From Streptomyces sp. RFCAC02 (GTDB taxonomy: Bacteria; Actinomycetota; Actinomycetes; Streptomycetales; Streptomycetaceae), in the NCBI RefSeq assembly GCF_004193175.1, contig NZ_SAUH01000001.1:5179501-5243500 (forward strand): a DNA stretch of 64,000 nucleotides, written 5' to 3'. Below the pieces are notes generated by a model. That model was not told the DNA's origin. It made no database searches and worked only from the letters and a program-made list of their open reading frames with translations. Position numbers and translations under genes: made by a program. Shown here piece after piece: positions 39,117 to 47,964 of this stretch. Position 1 is the stretch's first letter; each line of letters opens with the position of its first letter.

Positions 39117-40075
39117 GACGTCCGCGCCAGCAGTCCGCGCCCGCGCAGCACCCGCCGCTCCAGCGGCGAGAACACGAGCAGGTCGATCGCGACCCCGACC
39201 ACGAGGATGAGGATGATCGTGGCAAGGACGCCCGACATGTTCTGCATCGTGCGGAAGTTGTCCATCAGCTGGCCGAGGCCGGTGCCGAGGTCGGGGGACG
39301 ACACGATCAGCTCGGCGGCCATGAGGGACCGCCACGAGAACGCCCAGCCCTGCTTGAGGCCGGCCAGGTAGCCGGGCAGGGCGGCCGGCAGCAGGACGTG
39401 CCGCACGCTCGTCAGCCCGCGCGCGCCCAGCATGCGCCCCGCCCGCAGGAACAGCGGCGGGATCTGGTCCACGCCGGCGACGATGCCGTTCGCGATGGAC
39501 GGGACGGCGCCCAGCAGCACCACCGCGTAGATCGTGCTGCTCGACAGGCCGAACCAGATGATGGCCGCGGGCACCCACGCCACGGACGGCAGCGACTGGA
39601 GGCCCGTCAGGATCGGCCCGATCGCCGCCCGGACGAGCTTGACGCGCGCCACGACGAGGCCGAGGACGGTGCCGATGGCGACGGCGATCAGGAAGCCGAG
39701 GATGCCGCGCGAGATGCTGGTCCACACGTAGTCGAGCAGGGTGCCGGCGAGCCACATCTCCTCGAACTCGCCGTACACGTCGGCCGGCCCCGGCAGCAGG
39801 TAGTGCGGCTGGACCTCGGCGACGTACACGAGCTGCCAGACGGCGAGGACGAGCCCGATCGCCACCAGCGGCGGCAGGATCTTCGTCAGGACGAGCCGGC
39901 CGGCGCGGCCCGGCTCGCGGTCGGTGCCGGCCGGGGTCTCCAGGGCGTCGAGGCCCGCTTCGAGACCGGCGAGGTCGCCGGCCGGCGCCGCGGCGGGCGG
40001 CGGCGCGGTGTCGTCGGTACCCGTGCCGGTCCCCGGGGTGCCGGACTGCGCGGCGGCGGTGTCACTGCTGGCCAT
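39113..40075 (-). CDS. ABC transporter permease (SsuC/TauC type)
   Basis: A 320-residue inner-membrane permease of the nitrate/sulfonate/taurine class. About six membrane helices follow an unusual Ala/Pro/Thr-rich cytosolic N-terminus of some 60 residues. The EAA-like coupling loop is in AGRMLGARGLTSVRHVLLPA (about residues 224-243), and QSLPSVAWVPAAIIWFG is typical of SsuC. It overlaps the ATPase gene by 14 bases. With the lipoprotein and ATPase it should import sulfonate, sulfate or a related sulfur source; the exact substrate is open. Confidence 0.92.
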   Translation of the reverse strand: MASSDTAAAQSGTPGTGTGTDDTAPPPAAAPAGDLAGLEAGLDALETPAGTDREPGRAGRLVLTKILPPLVAIGLVLAVWQLVYVAEVQPHYLLPGPADVYGEFEEMWLAGTLLDYVWTSISRGILGFLIAVAIGTVLGLVVARVKLVRAAIGPILTGLQSLPSVAWVPAAIIWFGLSSSTIYAVVLLGAVPSIANGIVAGVDQIPPLFLRAGRMLGARGLTSVRHVLLPAALPGYLAGLKQGWAFSWRSLMAAELIVSSPDLGTGLGQLMDNFRTMQNMSGVLATIILILVVGVAIDLLVFSPLERRVLRGRGLLARTS

Positions 40076-40859
40076 GGCGGCGGATCTCCTCCCGGAGCCG
40101 TTCGGTGATGTCGATGGACAGGGCGGACACGTCCGGGTCCTCGATGCGGCGCGGCTGGTCGATGTCGACGCGCCACTCGTGGACGACCCGGCCGGGCCGG
40201 GACGACAGCAGGATGACCCGCTGCGCCAGCCGTACGGCCTCCCGCACGTTGTGCGTGACGAACAGGACGGAGATGCCCGTCTCGTGCCAGATACGGGTCA
40301 GCTCCTCGTGCAGCACGTCCCGGGTGATGGCGTCGAGCGCGGCGAACGGCTCGTCCATCAGCAGGAGCCGGCTGTCCTGCGCGAGGGCACGGGCGAGGGC
40401 GACGCGCTGCCGCATGCCGCCCGACAGCTCGTGCACGCGTTTGCCGTACGCCCCGCCGAGCCGCACGAGATCGAGCAGCCGCTCGGCCTCGGGACGGCGC
40501 TCGGCCTTGGGGACGCCCCGCAGGCGCAGGGCGAGTTCGATGTTGCGGCCGGCCGTGAGCCAGGGGAACAGGGCGTGCTCCTGGAACATGAGGGCCGGGC
40601 GCCCGCCGGGCACCGTGATGGTGCCGGCGGACGCGCCGTCGAGCCCCGCGACCAGGTTGAGCAGGGTGGACTTCCCGCACCCGGACGCCCCGATCAGGGT
40701 GACGAACTCGCCCGGCGCGACATCGAGGTCGATGTCGTCCAGGACGAGCTGCTGCCGCCCGGGGCGGCCGAAGGACTTCGAGACGTGGTCGAGCCGTACG
40801 GCGGACCCGTCGGCCGGGACCGTGCCGTCACGGTCCGGCGTGTCGAGGGCGGTTGCCAT
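40062..40859 (-). CDS. ABC transporter ATPase (SsuB/TauB type)
   Basis: A 265-residue ATPase energising the sulfur-source importer. Walker A is LIGASGCGKSTLL, the Q-loop is LMFQEHALFPWL, the signature is VHELSGGMRQRVALARAL, Walker B with its Glu is RLLLMDEPFAALD, and the switch His is in VLFVTHNVREAVRL. The ATG start is 55 bases from the lipoprotein stop, and the end overlaps the permease. An extended N-terminus (about 20 residues) precedes the first strand VRLDHVSKSFG. Confidence 0.94.
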   Translation of the reverse strand: MATALDTPDRDGTVPADGSAVRLDHVSKSFGRPGRQQLVLDDIDLDVAPGEFVTLIGASGCGKSTLLNLVAGLDGASAGTITVPGGRPALMFQEHALFPWLTAGRNIELALRLRGVPKAERRPEAERLLDLVRLGGAYGKRVHELSGGMRQRVALARALAQDSRLLLMDEPFAALDAITRDVLHEELTRIWHETGISVLFVTHNVREAVRLAQRVILLSSRPGRVVHEWRVDIDQPRRIEDPDVSALSIDITERLREEIRRHGQQ

Positions 40860-40914
40860 CGGTGTCAGCTCCAGGGGTCAGGAGGTCGGGGAGTCGGGTG
40901 CGGGCGGGCGCGGG

Positions 40915-42051
40915 TCAGTCCTCGACGCCCAGACCGGCGTCGTCCACCTCGGGCAGGCCTTCCTCGGCCAGCACCCCGTTCAGGATCGAGAGGTCGTAGA
41001 TGCCCGAGAGGTCCGGCTCCTCCAGCAGGCCCGCCGTGACCGCGTTCTCGGCGCCGGTGCTGAGCGTCGCCGCCAGCGGGTCGTTCAGGAACTCCACGTG
41101 CTCGAACGCCGGGTCCAGCACGTCCGCCGGCAGCTCACTGCCGCCCGGCAGGGCCGCGAGGCCGCTGTTGAACGCGGTCTTCGCCTCGTCCGGGTTCTCG
41201 TTGATCCACGCGTTGGTCCGCACGACGCCGCGCACGATCGCCTCGACCACGTCGGCGTGCTCGTCCAGGAAGTCCTGGGAGGCGATGACGTGGGTGACGA
41301 CGTAGCGGCCGTCCTCCCACAGCTCGCCCTCGTCGAGCAGGGTCGTGCCGCCGCGCGCCACCAGGTTCGCGGCCGTCGGCTCGGGCACCCAGGCGCCGTC
41401 GATGTCGCCGCTCTCGAACGCGGCGGGGATCTCGGCGTTCGCGATGCGCAGGACCGACACGTCGCCCTCGCCGGACTGCGGGTCGACCTCGTAGCCCTGG
41501 TCGGCGAGGTAGGACAGGAGCGCGACGTCCTGCGTGTTGCCGAGCTGCGGGGTCGCGATGCGCTTGCCCGCGAGGTCGTCCAGGCTGCCGATCGTGTCGG
41601 GGTCCACGACGAGGGACGCGCCGCCGGACGCCGCGCCCGCCACGATCCGCAGGCTCTGGCCGCCGGACTGCGCCCAGCCGTTGACGGCCGGGTTCGGGCC
41701 GATGAAGGTGACGTCGACGTCGCCCGCGTTCAGGGCCTCGATGGCGGAGGGGCCGGCGTTGAAGACCTGCGTGGCGGCCGTCGTGCCGCCCAGCTCCTCG
41801 CGGATCAGGCCGCCGTCCTCCAGGCCGATGACGGCGGTGGCGTGCGTGATGTTGGCGAAGTAGCCGATGTTCACCTCGTCCACGGACAGCGTCGGGCCGT
41901 CGGCGGAGGCGGGGGAGGGGGTGTCGTCGCTGTCCTCCGCCTCGGAGCCGTAGCCGCACGCGCCGAGCGCGGCGATCAGCGCGGGGACGGCCAGTGCGGC
42001 GGTGAACAGGCGGCGGACGGGTCTGACGGCGCGTGCGCGGGCAGCGGTCAC
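40915..42051 (-). CDS. sulfonate-type ABC transporter substrate-binding lipoprotein
   Basis: A 378-residue exported lipoprotein. The signal peptide (RRLFTAALAVPALIAALGAC) carries a lipobox LGAC. The mature part is a type II periplasmic-binding fold of the SsuA/TauA/NMT1-like class (VNIGYFANITHATAVIGLED, AGDVDVTFIGPNPAVNGWAQ). GTG 42051 was selected; longer in-frame starts add sequence before the signal peptide. It is the first gene of the transporter set, 188 bases downstream of cysN with a 36-codon ORF between. Context implies a sulfur compound as ligand. Confidence 0.9.
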   Translation of the reverse strand: MTAARARAVRPVRRLFTAALAVPALIAALGACGYGSEAEDSDDTPSPASADGPTLSVDEVNIGYFANITHATAVIGLEDGGLIREELGGTTAATQVFNAGPSAIEALNAGDVDVTFIGPNPAVNGWAQSGGQSLRIVAGAASGGASLVVDPDTIGSLDDLAGKRIATPQLGNTQDVALLSYLADQGYEVDPQSGEGDVSVLRIANAEIPAAFESGDIDGAWVPEPTAANLVARGGTTLLDEGELWEDGRYVVTHVIASQDFLDEHADVVEAIVRGVVRTNAWINENPDEAKTAFNSGLAALPGGSELPADVLDPAFEHVEFLNDPLAATLSTGAENAVTAGLLEEPDLSGIYDLSILNGVLAEEGLPEVDDAGLGVED

Positions 42052-42127
42052 GGCGGGGGATCCTCTCGGGGCAACGGAATGAGCGGCAGGGAACGGGCAG
42101 GGCACGGCGGCTGAGGTGCGGGTCACC

Positions 42128-42238
42128 TCAGCGCGCACATCGCCCGATGCCGCCCTGGCCGCTGCCGAGCACTCCGCTGCCTATGCGTCCGCCTTCCTTG
42201 GCGAACGTCGAGAAGGCGTCCCCCGCCGGTGTGGTCAT
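42128..42238 (-). CDS. candidate 36-residue glycine-rich peptide after cysN
   Basis: ATG 42238 is separated by one base from the cysN stop. The 36 residues contain FSTFAKEGGRIGSGVLGSGQ and end GIGRCAR with one Cys. No ribosome site other than the cysN end is visible, so translation would depend on coupling. No homologue is recognised. The following 76 bases lead to the lipoprotein gene. It may be a real small protein or chance. Confidence 0.3.
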   Translation of the reverse strand: MTTPAGDAFSTFAKEGGRIGSGVLGSGQGGIGRCAR

Positions 42239-42239
42239 C

Positions 42240-43580
42240 TCAGAAGTCCCAGCCGTCCTCGTCGGGGGCCGCCTGCGCGGCCGTCGCGGCGGCGGCGCCG
42301 GTGAACGCCTCGCCGGCCATGCCGGCCGTCAGCGTCGCGCCGTCCGAGGGATCGATGAGCAGGAACGAGCCGGTCGAACGGGAGGCCGCGTAGGCATCGA
42401 GTGCCAGCGGCTCCGCCGTCCGCACCACGACACGGCCGATGTCGTTCGCCACGAGCCGCTGCGGGTCCGGATGCTGGGACAGGTCGTCCAGCGTCAGGCG
42501 GGACGGGATCTCCTTCACGATCGCCTTCACCGTGCGCGTCGCGTGCTTGAGCAGCACCCGCGCGCCCGGCTCCAGCGGCCGGTCGTGGAGGTGGCAGACG
42601 GTCGCCGTGACGTCCTGGGTCGCCGACGCCGCGCCGTCCGCGGGGGCCAGCAGGTCGCCGCGCGAGATGTCCAGGTCGTCCGCCAGGGTGATCGTCACGG
42701 ACTGCGGGGCCCACGCCACGTCGACGGACTGGCCCAGCGCGTCGATCGACTCGATACGGCTCGTCCGCCCGGACGGCTGCACCACGACGCGCTCCCCGAC
42801 CCGCAGCACACCCGACGCGATCTGCCCGGCGTAGCCCCGGTAGTCGGGGTGCTCGGCGGTCTGCGGCCGGATCACGTACTGCACGGGGAAGCGCGCCGGG
42901 TCGCCCGACGGGTCCCGGGTGACCGGCACCGTCTCCAGGTGTTCGAGGACGGTCGGGCCGCCGTACCAGTCCATCGTGGCCGAGGGCGTGACCACGTTGT
43001 CGCCGGCGAGGGCCGAGATCGGGATGGCCGTCACCTCCGGCACGCCGAGGGAGGCCGCGTACGCCCCGAACTCCTCGGCGATCCGCGCGAACACCGGCTC
43101 CGCGTAGCCGGCGAGGTCCATCTTGTTGACGGCGAGCACGACGTGCGGCACCCGCAGCAGCGCGGCGACCGCGGCGTGCCGGCGGGTCTGCTCGACGACG
43201 CCGTTGCGCGCGTCGACGAGGATGATGGCCAGCTCGGCGGTCGAGGCGCCGGTGACCATGTTCCGCGTGTACTGCACGTGCCCGGGGGTGTCCGCCAGGA
43301 TGAAGCGGCGGCGCGGCGTGGCGAAGTAGCGGTAGGCCACGTCGATGGTGATGCCCTGCTCGCGCTCGGCGCGCAGGCCGTCCGTCAGGAGGGCGAGGTC
43401 CACGGCGTCCGCGCCGCGGTTGCGGGAGGCCGCCTCGACGGCCTCCAACTGGTCGGCGAGGACCGACTTGGAGTCGTGGAGCAGCCGGCCGACGAGCGTG
43501 GACTTGCCGTCGTCGACCGATCCCGCGGTCGCGAACCGCAGCAGGGACGTCGCGTGCAGGCCGATGGTGGCGCCGGACAT
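42240..43580 (-). CDS. cysN: sulfate adenylyltransferase subunit 1 (GTPase)
   Basis: CysN is the GTPase subunit that drives ATP sulfurylase (CysD) to form APS from ATP and sulfate. The 446 residues have the G1 motif TAGSVDDGKSTLVGRLLHDS, switch I GITIDVAYRYF, G3 LADTPGHVQYTRNMVTG and G4 VNKMDLAGY, followed by two EF-Tu-like beta-barrels. There is no fused APS kinase; that is the separate cysC. ATG 43580 lies one base beyond the cysD stop, so the subunits are made in step. Confidence 0.96.
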   Translation of the reverse strand: MSGATIGLHATSLLRFATAGSVDDGKSTLVGRLLHDSKSVLADQLEAVEAASRNRGADAVDLALLTDGLRAEREQGITIDVAYRYFATPRRRFILADTPGHVQYTRNMVTGASTAELAIILVDARNGVVEQTRRHAAVAALLRVPHVVLAVNKMDLAGYAEPVFARIAEEFGAYAASLGVPEVTAIPISALAGDNVVTPSATMDWYGGPTVLEHLETVPVTRDPSGDPARFPVQYVIRPQTAEHPDYRGYAGQIASGVLRVGERVVVQPSGRTSRIESIDALGQSVDVAWAPQSVTITLADDLDISRGDLLAPADGAASATQDVTATVCHLHDRPLEPGARVLLKHATRTVKAIVKEIPSRLTLDDLSQHPDPQRLVANDIGRVVVRTAEPLALDAYAASRSTGSFLLIDPSDGATLTAGMAGEAFTGAAAATAAQAAPDEDGWDF

Positions 43581-43581
43581 G

Positions 43582-44508
43582 TCAGAAGTACCCCTCGCGC
43601 TTGCGGTCCTCCATGGCGGCCTCCGACAGCTTGTCGTCGGCCCGCGTCGCGCCCCGCTCGGTGAGGCGCGACGACGCGATCTCGGCGATGATCGCCTCGA
43701 CGGTGGCGGCGTCCGACTCGACGGCCCCCGTGCAGGACATGTCGCCGACGGTGCGGTAGCGCACCAGACGGCGCGTCAGCTCCTCGCCGTCCGCGGGACC
43801 GCCCCACCCGCCGGGCGCCAGCCACATGCCGGAGCGCCGGAACACCTCGCGCTCGTGGGCGTAGTAGATCGACGGGATGTCGATCTTCTCCCGCTCGATG
43901 TACTGCCACACGTCGAGCTCGGTCCAGTTGGACAGCGGGAAGACCCGCACGTGCTCGCCCGGCGCGTGCCGCCCGTTGTAGAGCTGCCACAGCTCCGGCC
44001 GCTGCCTGCGGGGGTCCCAGCCGCCGAACTCGTCGCGCAGCGAGAACACCCGCTCCTTCGCCCGCGCCTTCTCCTCGTCGCGCCGGCCGCCGCCGAAGAC
44101 GGCGTCGAAACGGTTGCGCTCGATCGCGTCGAGCAGCGGGACGGTCTGCAGCGGGTTGCGCGTGCCGTCGGGCCGCTCGCGCAGCCGGCCGCTGTCGATG
44201 AAGTCCTGCACGAGCGCGACGTGCAGCCGCAGCCCGTGCTGCGCGACGACGCGGTCGCGGTACTCCAGGACCTCGGGGAAGTTGTGCCCGGTGTCGACGT
44301 GCAGCAGCGCGAACGGCAGCGGCGCGGGCGCGAACGCCTTCAGCGCCAGGTGCAGCATGAGGATGGAGTCCTTGCCGCCGGAGAAGAGGATCACCGGCCG
44401 CTCGAACTCGCCCGCCACCTCGCGGAAGATGTGCACCGCCTCGGACTCCAGCACGTCCAGGTGCGGCAGGGCGTAGGGGCCGCCGTCGCTTCCGGTGAAC
44501 GCGGTCAC
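43582..44508 (-). CDS. cysD: sulfate adenylyltransferase subunit 2
   Basis: CysD is the ATP-pyrophosphatase-fold catalytic subunit of ATP sulfurylase. It shows YALPHLDVLESEAVHIFREV, the PP-loop VILFSGGKDSILMLHLA, LLHVDTGHNFPEV, and the family stretch AVFGGGRRDEEKARAKERVF. The C-terminus RKREGYF is typical. GTG 44508 (308 residues) is preferred because AGAGGAGA lies 6 bases upstream and the resulting N-terminus fits known proteins; GTG 44544, which overlaps the cysC stop, is an alternative adding 12 residues. Confidence 0.95.
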   Translation of the reverse strand: MTAFTGSDGGPYALPHLDVLESEAVHIFREVAGEFERPVILFSGGKDSILMLHLALKAFAPAPLPFALLHVDTGHNFPEVLEYRDRVVAQHGLRLHVALVQDFIDSGRLRERPDGTRNPLQTVPLLDAIERNRFDAVFGGGRRDEEKARAKERVFSLRDEFGGWDPRRQRPELWQLYNGRHAPGEHVRVFPLSNWTELDVWQYIEREKIDIPSIYYAHEREVFRRSGMWLAPGGWGGPADGEELTRRLVRYRTVGDMSCTGAVESDAATVEAIIAEIASSRLTERGATRADDKLSEAAMEDRKREGYF

Positions 44509-44540
44509 GCCGCTCTCCTCTCGGTCGTGGTGCGCCGTCG

Positions 44541-45089
44541 TCACAGCAGCCCCCGCTCGTCCAGCAGGGCGTGCAGCGCGCCGGCGGAGTCGTCGACGGA
44601 CTGCTCGTGGGCGGCGATGCGCAGGTCGGGGCCGGCGGGCGGCTCGTACGGGTCGTCCACGCCCGTCAGGCCGGAGATCTCCCCGGCGGCCTGCCGCGCG
44701 TACAGGCCCTTCACGTCGCGCTCGGAGCAGACCTCGACGGGCGTCGCGACATGGACCTCGATGTACGCGGTGCCGTTGGCCTCGTGCCGCTTGCGGACGG
44801 CCTCGCGGCTGTCGGCGTACGGGGCGATGACGGGCACCAGCGTCAGCACGCCGTGGGAGGACAGGAGTTCGGCGACGAAGCCGATGCGCTGGACGTTCGT
44901 GTGCCGGTCCTCGCGGGTGAACCCGAGCCCCGCGGAGAGGAATTCGCGGATCTCGTCGCCGTCGAGGACCTCCGTGCGGTGCCCGGCTGCGGCCAGCCGC
45001 GCGGCGAGCGCGCGGGCGATCGTCGTCTTGCCCGCGCTGGGCAGGCCCGTCAGCCAGACGGTGGCGCCCCGCTCCGCTGTCTCGCTCAT
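44541..45089 (-). CDS. cysC: adenylylsulfate kinase
   Basis: APS kinase phosphorylates APS to PAPS. The 182 residues carry the P-loop VWLTGLPSAGKTTIARALAA, VLDGDEIREFLSAGLGFT, the NVQRIGFVAELL helix, VIAPYADSREAVR and EVHVATPVEVCSERDVKGLY with GLYARQAAGEI. ATG 45089 has GAGGAAG upstream; a longer GTG start at 45140 would add a Thr-rich stretch. It lies 47 bases after cysH. Since the reductase here looks like an iron-sulfur APS reductase, the PAPS made may serve sulfotransferases as well as assimilation. Confidence 0.93.
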   Translation of the reverse strand: MSETAERGATVWLTGLPSAGKTTIARALAARLAAAGHRTEVLDGDEIREFLSAGLGFTREDRHTNVQRIGFVAELLSSHGVLTLVPVIAPYADSREAVRKRHEANGTAYIEVHVATPVEVCSERDVKGLYARQAAGEISGLTGVDDPYEPPAGPDLRIAAHEQSVDDSAGALHALLDERGLL

Positions 45090-45136
45090 CTCCCGCTTCC
45101 TCGTCGTCGTCGCTGTGGGTGTGGTCGTCGGGGTGC

Positions 45137-45856
45137 TCACGCGTGGAGCCCGCACTCGGTCTTCGCGAGCCCCGCCCAGCGCCCGGCGCGCGCGTCCTCG
45201 CCGTCGAGGACCCGGCGCGTGCAGGGCGCGCAGCCTATGGAGGCGTAACCGTCCTGAAGGAGGGGGTTGGTGAGGACGCCGTGCTCCGCCACGTACGCCT
45301 CCACATCGTCATCGGTCCACCGCGCTATCGGGGCAATCTTGACCTTTCCGCGGCGTTCGTCCCAGCCGACGACCGGCGTGTTAGCCCGGGAGGGGGACTC
45401 GTCGCGGCGCAGACCCGTCGCCCACGCCTCGTAGCCGCGCAGGCCCTCCTCCAGCGGCCGAACCTTCCGCAGCGCGCAGCACAGGTCGGGGTCGCGGTCG
45501 TGGAGGCGCGGGCCGTGCTCGGCGTCCTGCTCGGCGACGGTCTGACGCGGCGTCAGCGTGATGACGTTCACGTCCATGACGGCGGCGACCGCGTCGCGGG
45601 TGCCGATCGTCTCGGGGAAGTGGTAGCCCGTGTCGAGGAACACGACGTCGATGCCGGGCCGGGCGCGGGCGGCGAGGTGCGCGACGACGGCGTCGGCCAT
45701 GGACGCGGTGACGCACATCCGGGGGCCGAACGTTTCGGCGGCCCAGCGCAGGATCTCCAGGGTGGGCGCGTCCTCCAGGTCCCGGCCGGCCTGTTCGGCG
45801 ATGCGCCGCAGCTCGTCGGCGGGCCGTCGGCCCGCGGTGGTGGTGGCGGTGGTCAT
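45137..45856 (-). CDS. cysH: assimilatory APS/PAPS reductase
   Basis: A thioredoxin-dependent reductase that produces sulfite from APS (or PAPS). The 239 residues have the PP-loop-like MCVTASMADAVVAHLAA, VVFLDTGYHFPETIGTRD, the paired cysteines DLCCALRKVRPLEEGL and GCAPCTRRV, and the catalytic C-terminal ECGLH. The CC...CxxC pairs indicate a [4Fe-4S] APS reductase rather than the cluster-free E. coli PAPS enzyme. ATG 45856 has a GAGGAAGGGG site. A hairpin (45903-45938) sits in the gap from the preceding zinc-ribbon gene. Confidence 0.93.
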   Translation of the reverse strand: MTTATTTAGRRPADELRRIAEQAGRDLEDAPTLEILRWAAETFGPRMCVTASMADAVVAHLAARARPGIDVVFLDTGYHFPETIGTRDAVAAVMDVNVITLTPRQTVAEQDAEHGPRLHDRDPDLCCALRKVRPLEEGLRGYEAWATGLRRDESPSRANTPVVGWDERRGKVKIAPIARWTDDDVEAYVAEHGVLTNPLLQDGYASIGCAPCTRRVLDGEDARAGRWAGLAKTECGLHA

Positions 45857-45902
45857 GGGTGCCCCTTCCTCGACTGGTGGGGTCAAGCGGACGGTCGGAC
45901 AT

Positions 45903-45938
45903 GCGGCCGGCGGCGGCTCGCGCGGGGCCGCCGGCCGC
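45903..45938 (-). promoter_or_regulatory. intercistronic hairpin before cysH
   Basis: Perfect 12-bp inverted repeat GCGGCCGGCGGC (45903-45914) and GCCGCCGGCCGC (45927-45938) with a 12-base loop, in the 94-base gap between the zinc-ribbon gene and cysH. It may be an attenuator, an mRNA stabiliser or a partial terminator that adjusts reductase ratios. Confidence 0.5.
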
Positions 45939-45950
45939 GCGGCGGACCGG

Positions 45951-46133
45951 TCAGGTCACCGCGCCGCCGTCGTCCCGGCGGTCGAGCCCCCGGGCGAGCA
46001 GTCCGACGAACGAGAGCCGGAACGCCCGGTTGCAGGCGGCGCATTCCCAACCGCCGTGGCCTGCTTCGGCGTTCGGGAACAGATCCTCCTCGCCGCAGTA
46101 CGGGCAGAAGAACGGCGCGGCGCGCTCGGTCAT
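45951..46133 (-). CDS. 60-residue zinc-ribbon protein in sulfite reductase operon
   Basis: A small protein with CPYCGEEDLFPNAEAGHGGW followed by ECAACNRAFRLSFVG, i.e. two CxxC pairs 17 residues apart, a zinc-ribbon or rubredoxin-like knuckle. ATG 46133 overlaps the sulfite reductase stop by four bases (ATGA). From memory a small protein of this type is usual between the sulfite reductase and cysH genes in Streptomyces. It may bind zinc, act as electron carrier or help assembly; nothing proves which. Confidence 0.8.
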   Translation of the reverse strand: MTERAAPFFCPYCGEEDLFPNAEAGHGGWECAACNRAFRLSFVGLLARGLDRRDDGGAVT

Positions 46134-47824
46134 GCCAGGCTCTCCTCGGGGGCACGGCCGACCCAGGCGGCGAACCGCTCGCCCGGCTCACGCTGGTCGA
46201 GGTAGGCCCGCAGGACGCGCTCCACGTAGTCGGCGAGGCCCTCGGCGGTGACCTTGAGGCCGCGGACCTTCCGGCCGAAGCCCGGTTCGAGACCGAGGGA
46301 GCCGCCGAGGTGCACCTGGAAGCCCTCGACCTGCCGGCCGTCGTCGTCCATGACGAGCTGGCCCTTGAGACCGATGTCGGCGACCTGGGTGCGGGCGCAG
46401 GCGTTGGGGCAGCCGTTGACGTTGATCAGCAGCGGCTCGTCGAACTCCGGGAGCCGACGCTCCATCTCCTCGATCAGCCAGGTGGCGCGCGCCTTCGTCT
46501 CGACGATGGCGAGCTTGCAGAACTCGATGCCCGTGCAGGCCATGGTGCCGCGCCGGAAGACGGACGGCTCGGTCGTCAGGTCGAGGGCTTCGAGTGCCTC
46601 GGTGAGCGACTGCGTGCGGTCCCCGGGGACATCGAGGATCAGCATCTTCTGCTCGACGGTGGTGCGCACGCGCCGGGAGCCGTGGGCCTCGGCGATCTCG
46701 GCGATCTTGGTGAGCGTCGCGCCGTCCACCCGGCCCACGCGCGGCGAGAAGCCGACGTAGTAGCGGCCGTCGCGCTGGCGGTGGACGCCGATGTGGTCGC
46801 GCCAGGCGTGCGGCGGGTTCTCGGGCGCCGGGCCGTCGATCAGGGGACGGCGCAGGTACTCGTCCTCCAGGACGCGGCGGAACTTCTCCGGACCCCAGTC
46901 GGCCATCAGGTACTTGAGGCGGGCGCGGTTGCGCAGGCGGCGGTAGCCGTAGTCGCGGAAGATGCCGACGACGCCCTCGTGCACGTCGGCCACCTCGTCC
47001 AGCGGCACCCAGGCGCCGAGCCGGACGGCGAGGCGCGGGTTCGTGGACAGGCCGCCGCCGACCCACACGTCGAAGCCCGGGCCGTGCTCGGGGTGCACGA
47101 CGCCGACGAACGCCACGTCGTTGATCTCGTGCACGACGTCGAGCAGCGGGGAGCCGGAGACGGCGGTCTTGAATTTGCGCGGCAGGTTCGAGTACGCCTT
47201 GTTGCCGACGACGCGGCGGTGGATGGCCTCGATCGCCGGGGTCCCGTCGATGATCTCGTCCTCGGCGATGCCCGCGACGGGCGAGCCGATGATGACGCGG
47301 GGGACGTCGCCGCACGCCTCGGTCGTGGACAGGCCGACGCCCTCAAGTCGGCGCCAGATCTCCGGCATGTCCTCGATGCGGATCCAGTGGTACTGGACGT
47401 TCTGCCGGTCGGTGATGTCGGCGGTGCCGCGGGCGAACTCCTCGCTGATCCCGCCGATGACACGGAGCTGCTCGGTGGTCAGACGGCCGCCGTCGATGCG
47501 GACGCGGAGCATGAAGTACTCGTCGTCCAGCTCGTGGGGCTCCAGGACGCCGGTCTTCCCGCCGTCGATCCCGGGGCGGCGCTGCGTGTACAGGCCCCAC
47601 CAGCGCATCCGGCCGCGCAGGTCCTGCCCGTCGATGGAGTCGAAACCGCCGCGGGCGTAGACCGTCTCAATGCGTGTCCGCACATTGAGACCGTCGTCGT
47701 CCTTCTTGAGCTGCTCGTTGGCGTTGAGCGGGGTGAAGTGGCCTGCCGCCCACTGACCCTCGCCGCGGTGGCGGCCGGCCTTGCGACGGGACGGTGCGGC
47801 GGGCTTCTTCGCGGTGTCGGACAT
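46130..47824 (-). CDS. ferredoxin-type sulfite reductase (siroheme, 4Fe-4S)
   Basis: Catalyses the six-electron reduction of sulfite to sulfide with ferredoxin as donor. The 564 residues contain two ferrite-reductase half domains and the siroheme/[4Fe-4S] ligands CTGIEFCKLAIVE and NVNGCPNACARTQVADIGLK. RMRWWGLYTQRRPGIDGG and LSTTEACGDVPRV correspond to the Tyr and Cys cross-linked in M. tuberculosis NirA. It is a sulfite and not a nitrite reductase by context: the operon holds all other sulfate-assimilation genes. It overlaps the zinc-ribbon gene and is preceded by a leader peptide. Confidence 0.94.
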   Translation of the reverse strand: MSDTAKKPAAPSRRKAGRHRGEGQWAAGHFTPLNANEQLKKDDDGLNVRTRIETVYARGGFDSIDGQDLRGRMRWWGLYTQRRPGIDGGKTGVLEPHELDDEYFMLRVRIDGGRLTTEQLRVIGGISEEFARGTADITDRQNVQYHWIRIEDMPEIWRRLEGVGLSTTEACGDVPRVIIGSPVAGIAEDEIIDGTPAIEAIHRRVVGNKAYSNLPRKFKTAVSGSPLLDVVHEINDVAFVGVVHPEHGPGFDVWVGGGLSTNPRLAVRLGAWVPLDEVADVHEGVVGIFRDYGYRRLRNRARLKYLMADWGPEKFRRVLEDEYLRRPLIDGPAPENPPHAWRDHIGVHRQRDGRYYVGFSPRVGRVDGATLTKIAEIAEAHGSRRVRTTVEQKMLILDVPGDRTQSLTEALEALDLTTEPSVFRRGTMACTGIEFCKLAIVETKARATWLIEEMERRLPEFDEPLLINVNGCPNACARTQVADIGLKGQLVMDDDGRQVEGFQVHLGGSLGLEPGFGRKVRGLKVTAEGLADYVERVLRAYLDQREPGERFAAWVGRAPEESLA

Positions 47825-47964
47825 GGTTGCGTCGAGTCTTTCTGCAGGCAGCAGGGCGGCTCCGGCCCGAAGCGGCCCGCGACTGCGCGGGCACCGGGAC
47901 AGAGTCGGGATGGTGCGGGAGGGGAAGCGGCTCGGGGGATGTCGGGCGAACGGCGGAAAGCGGC

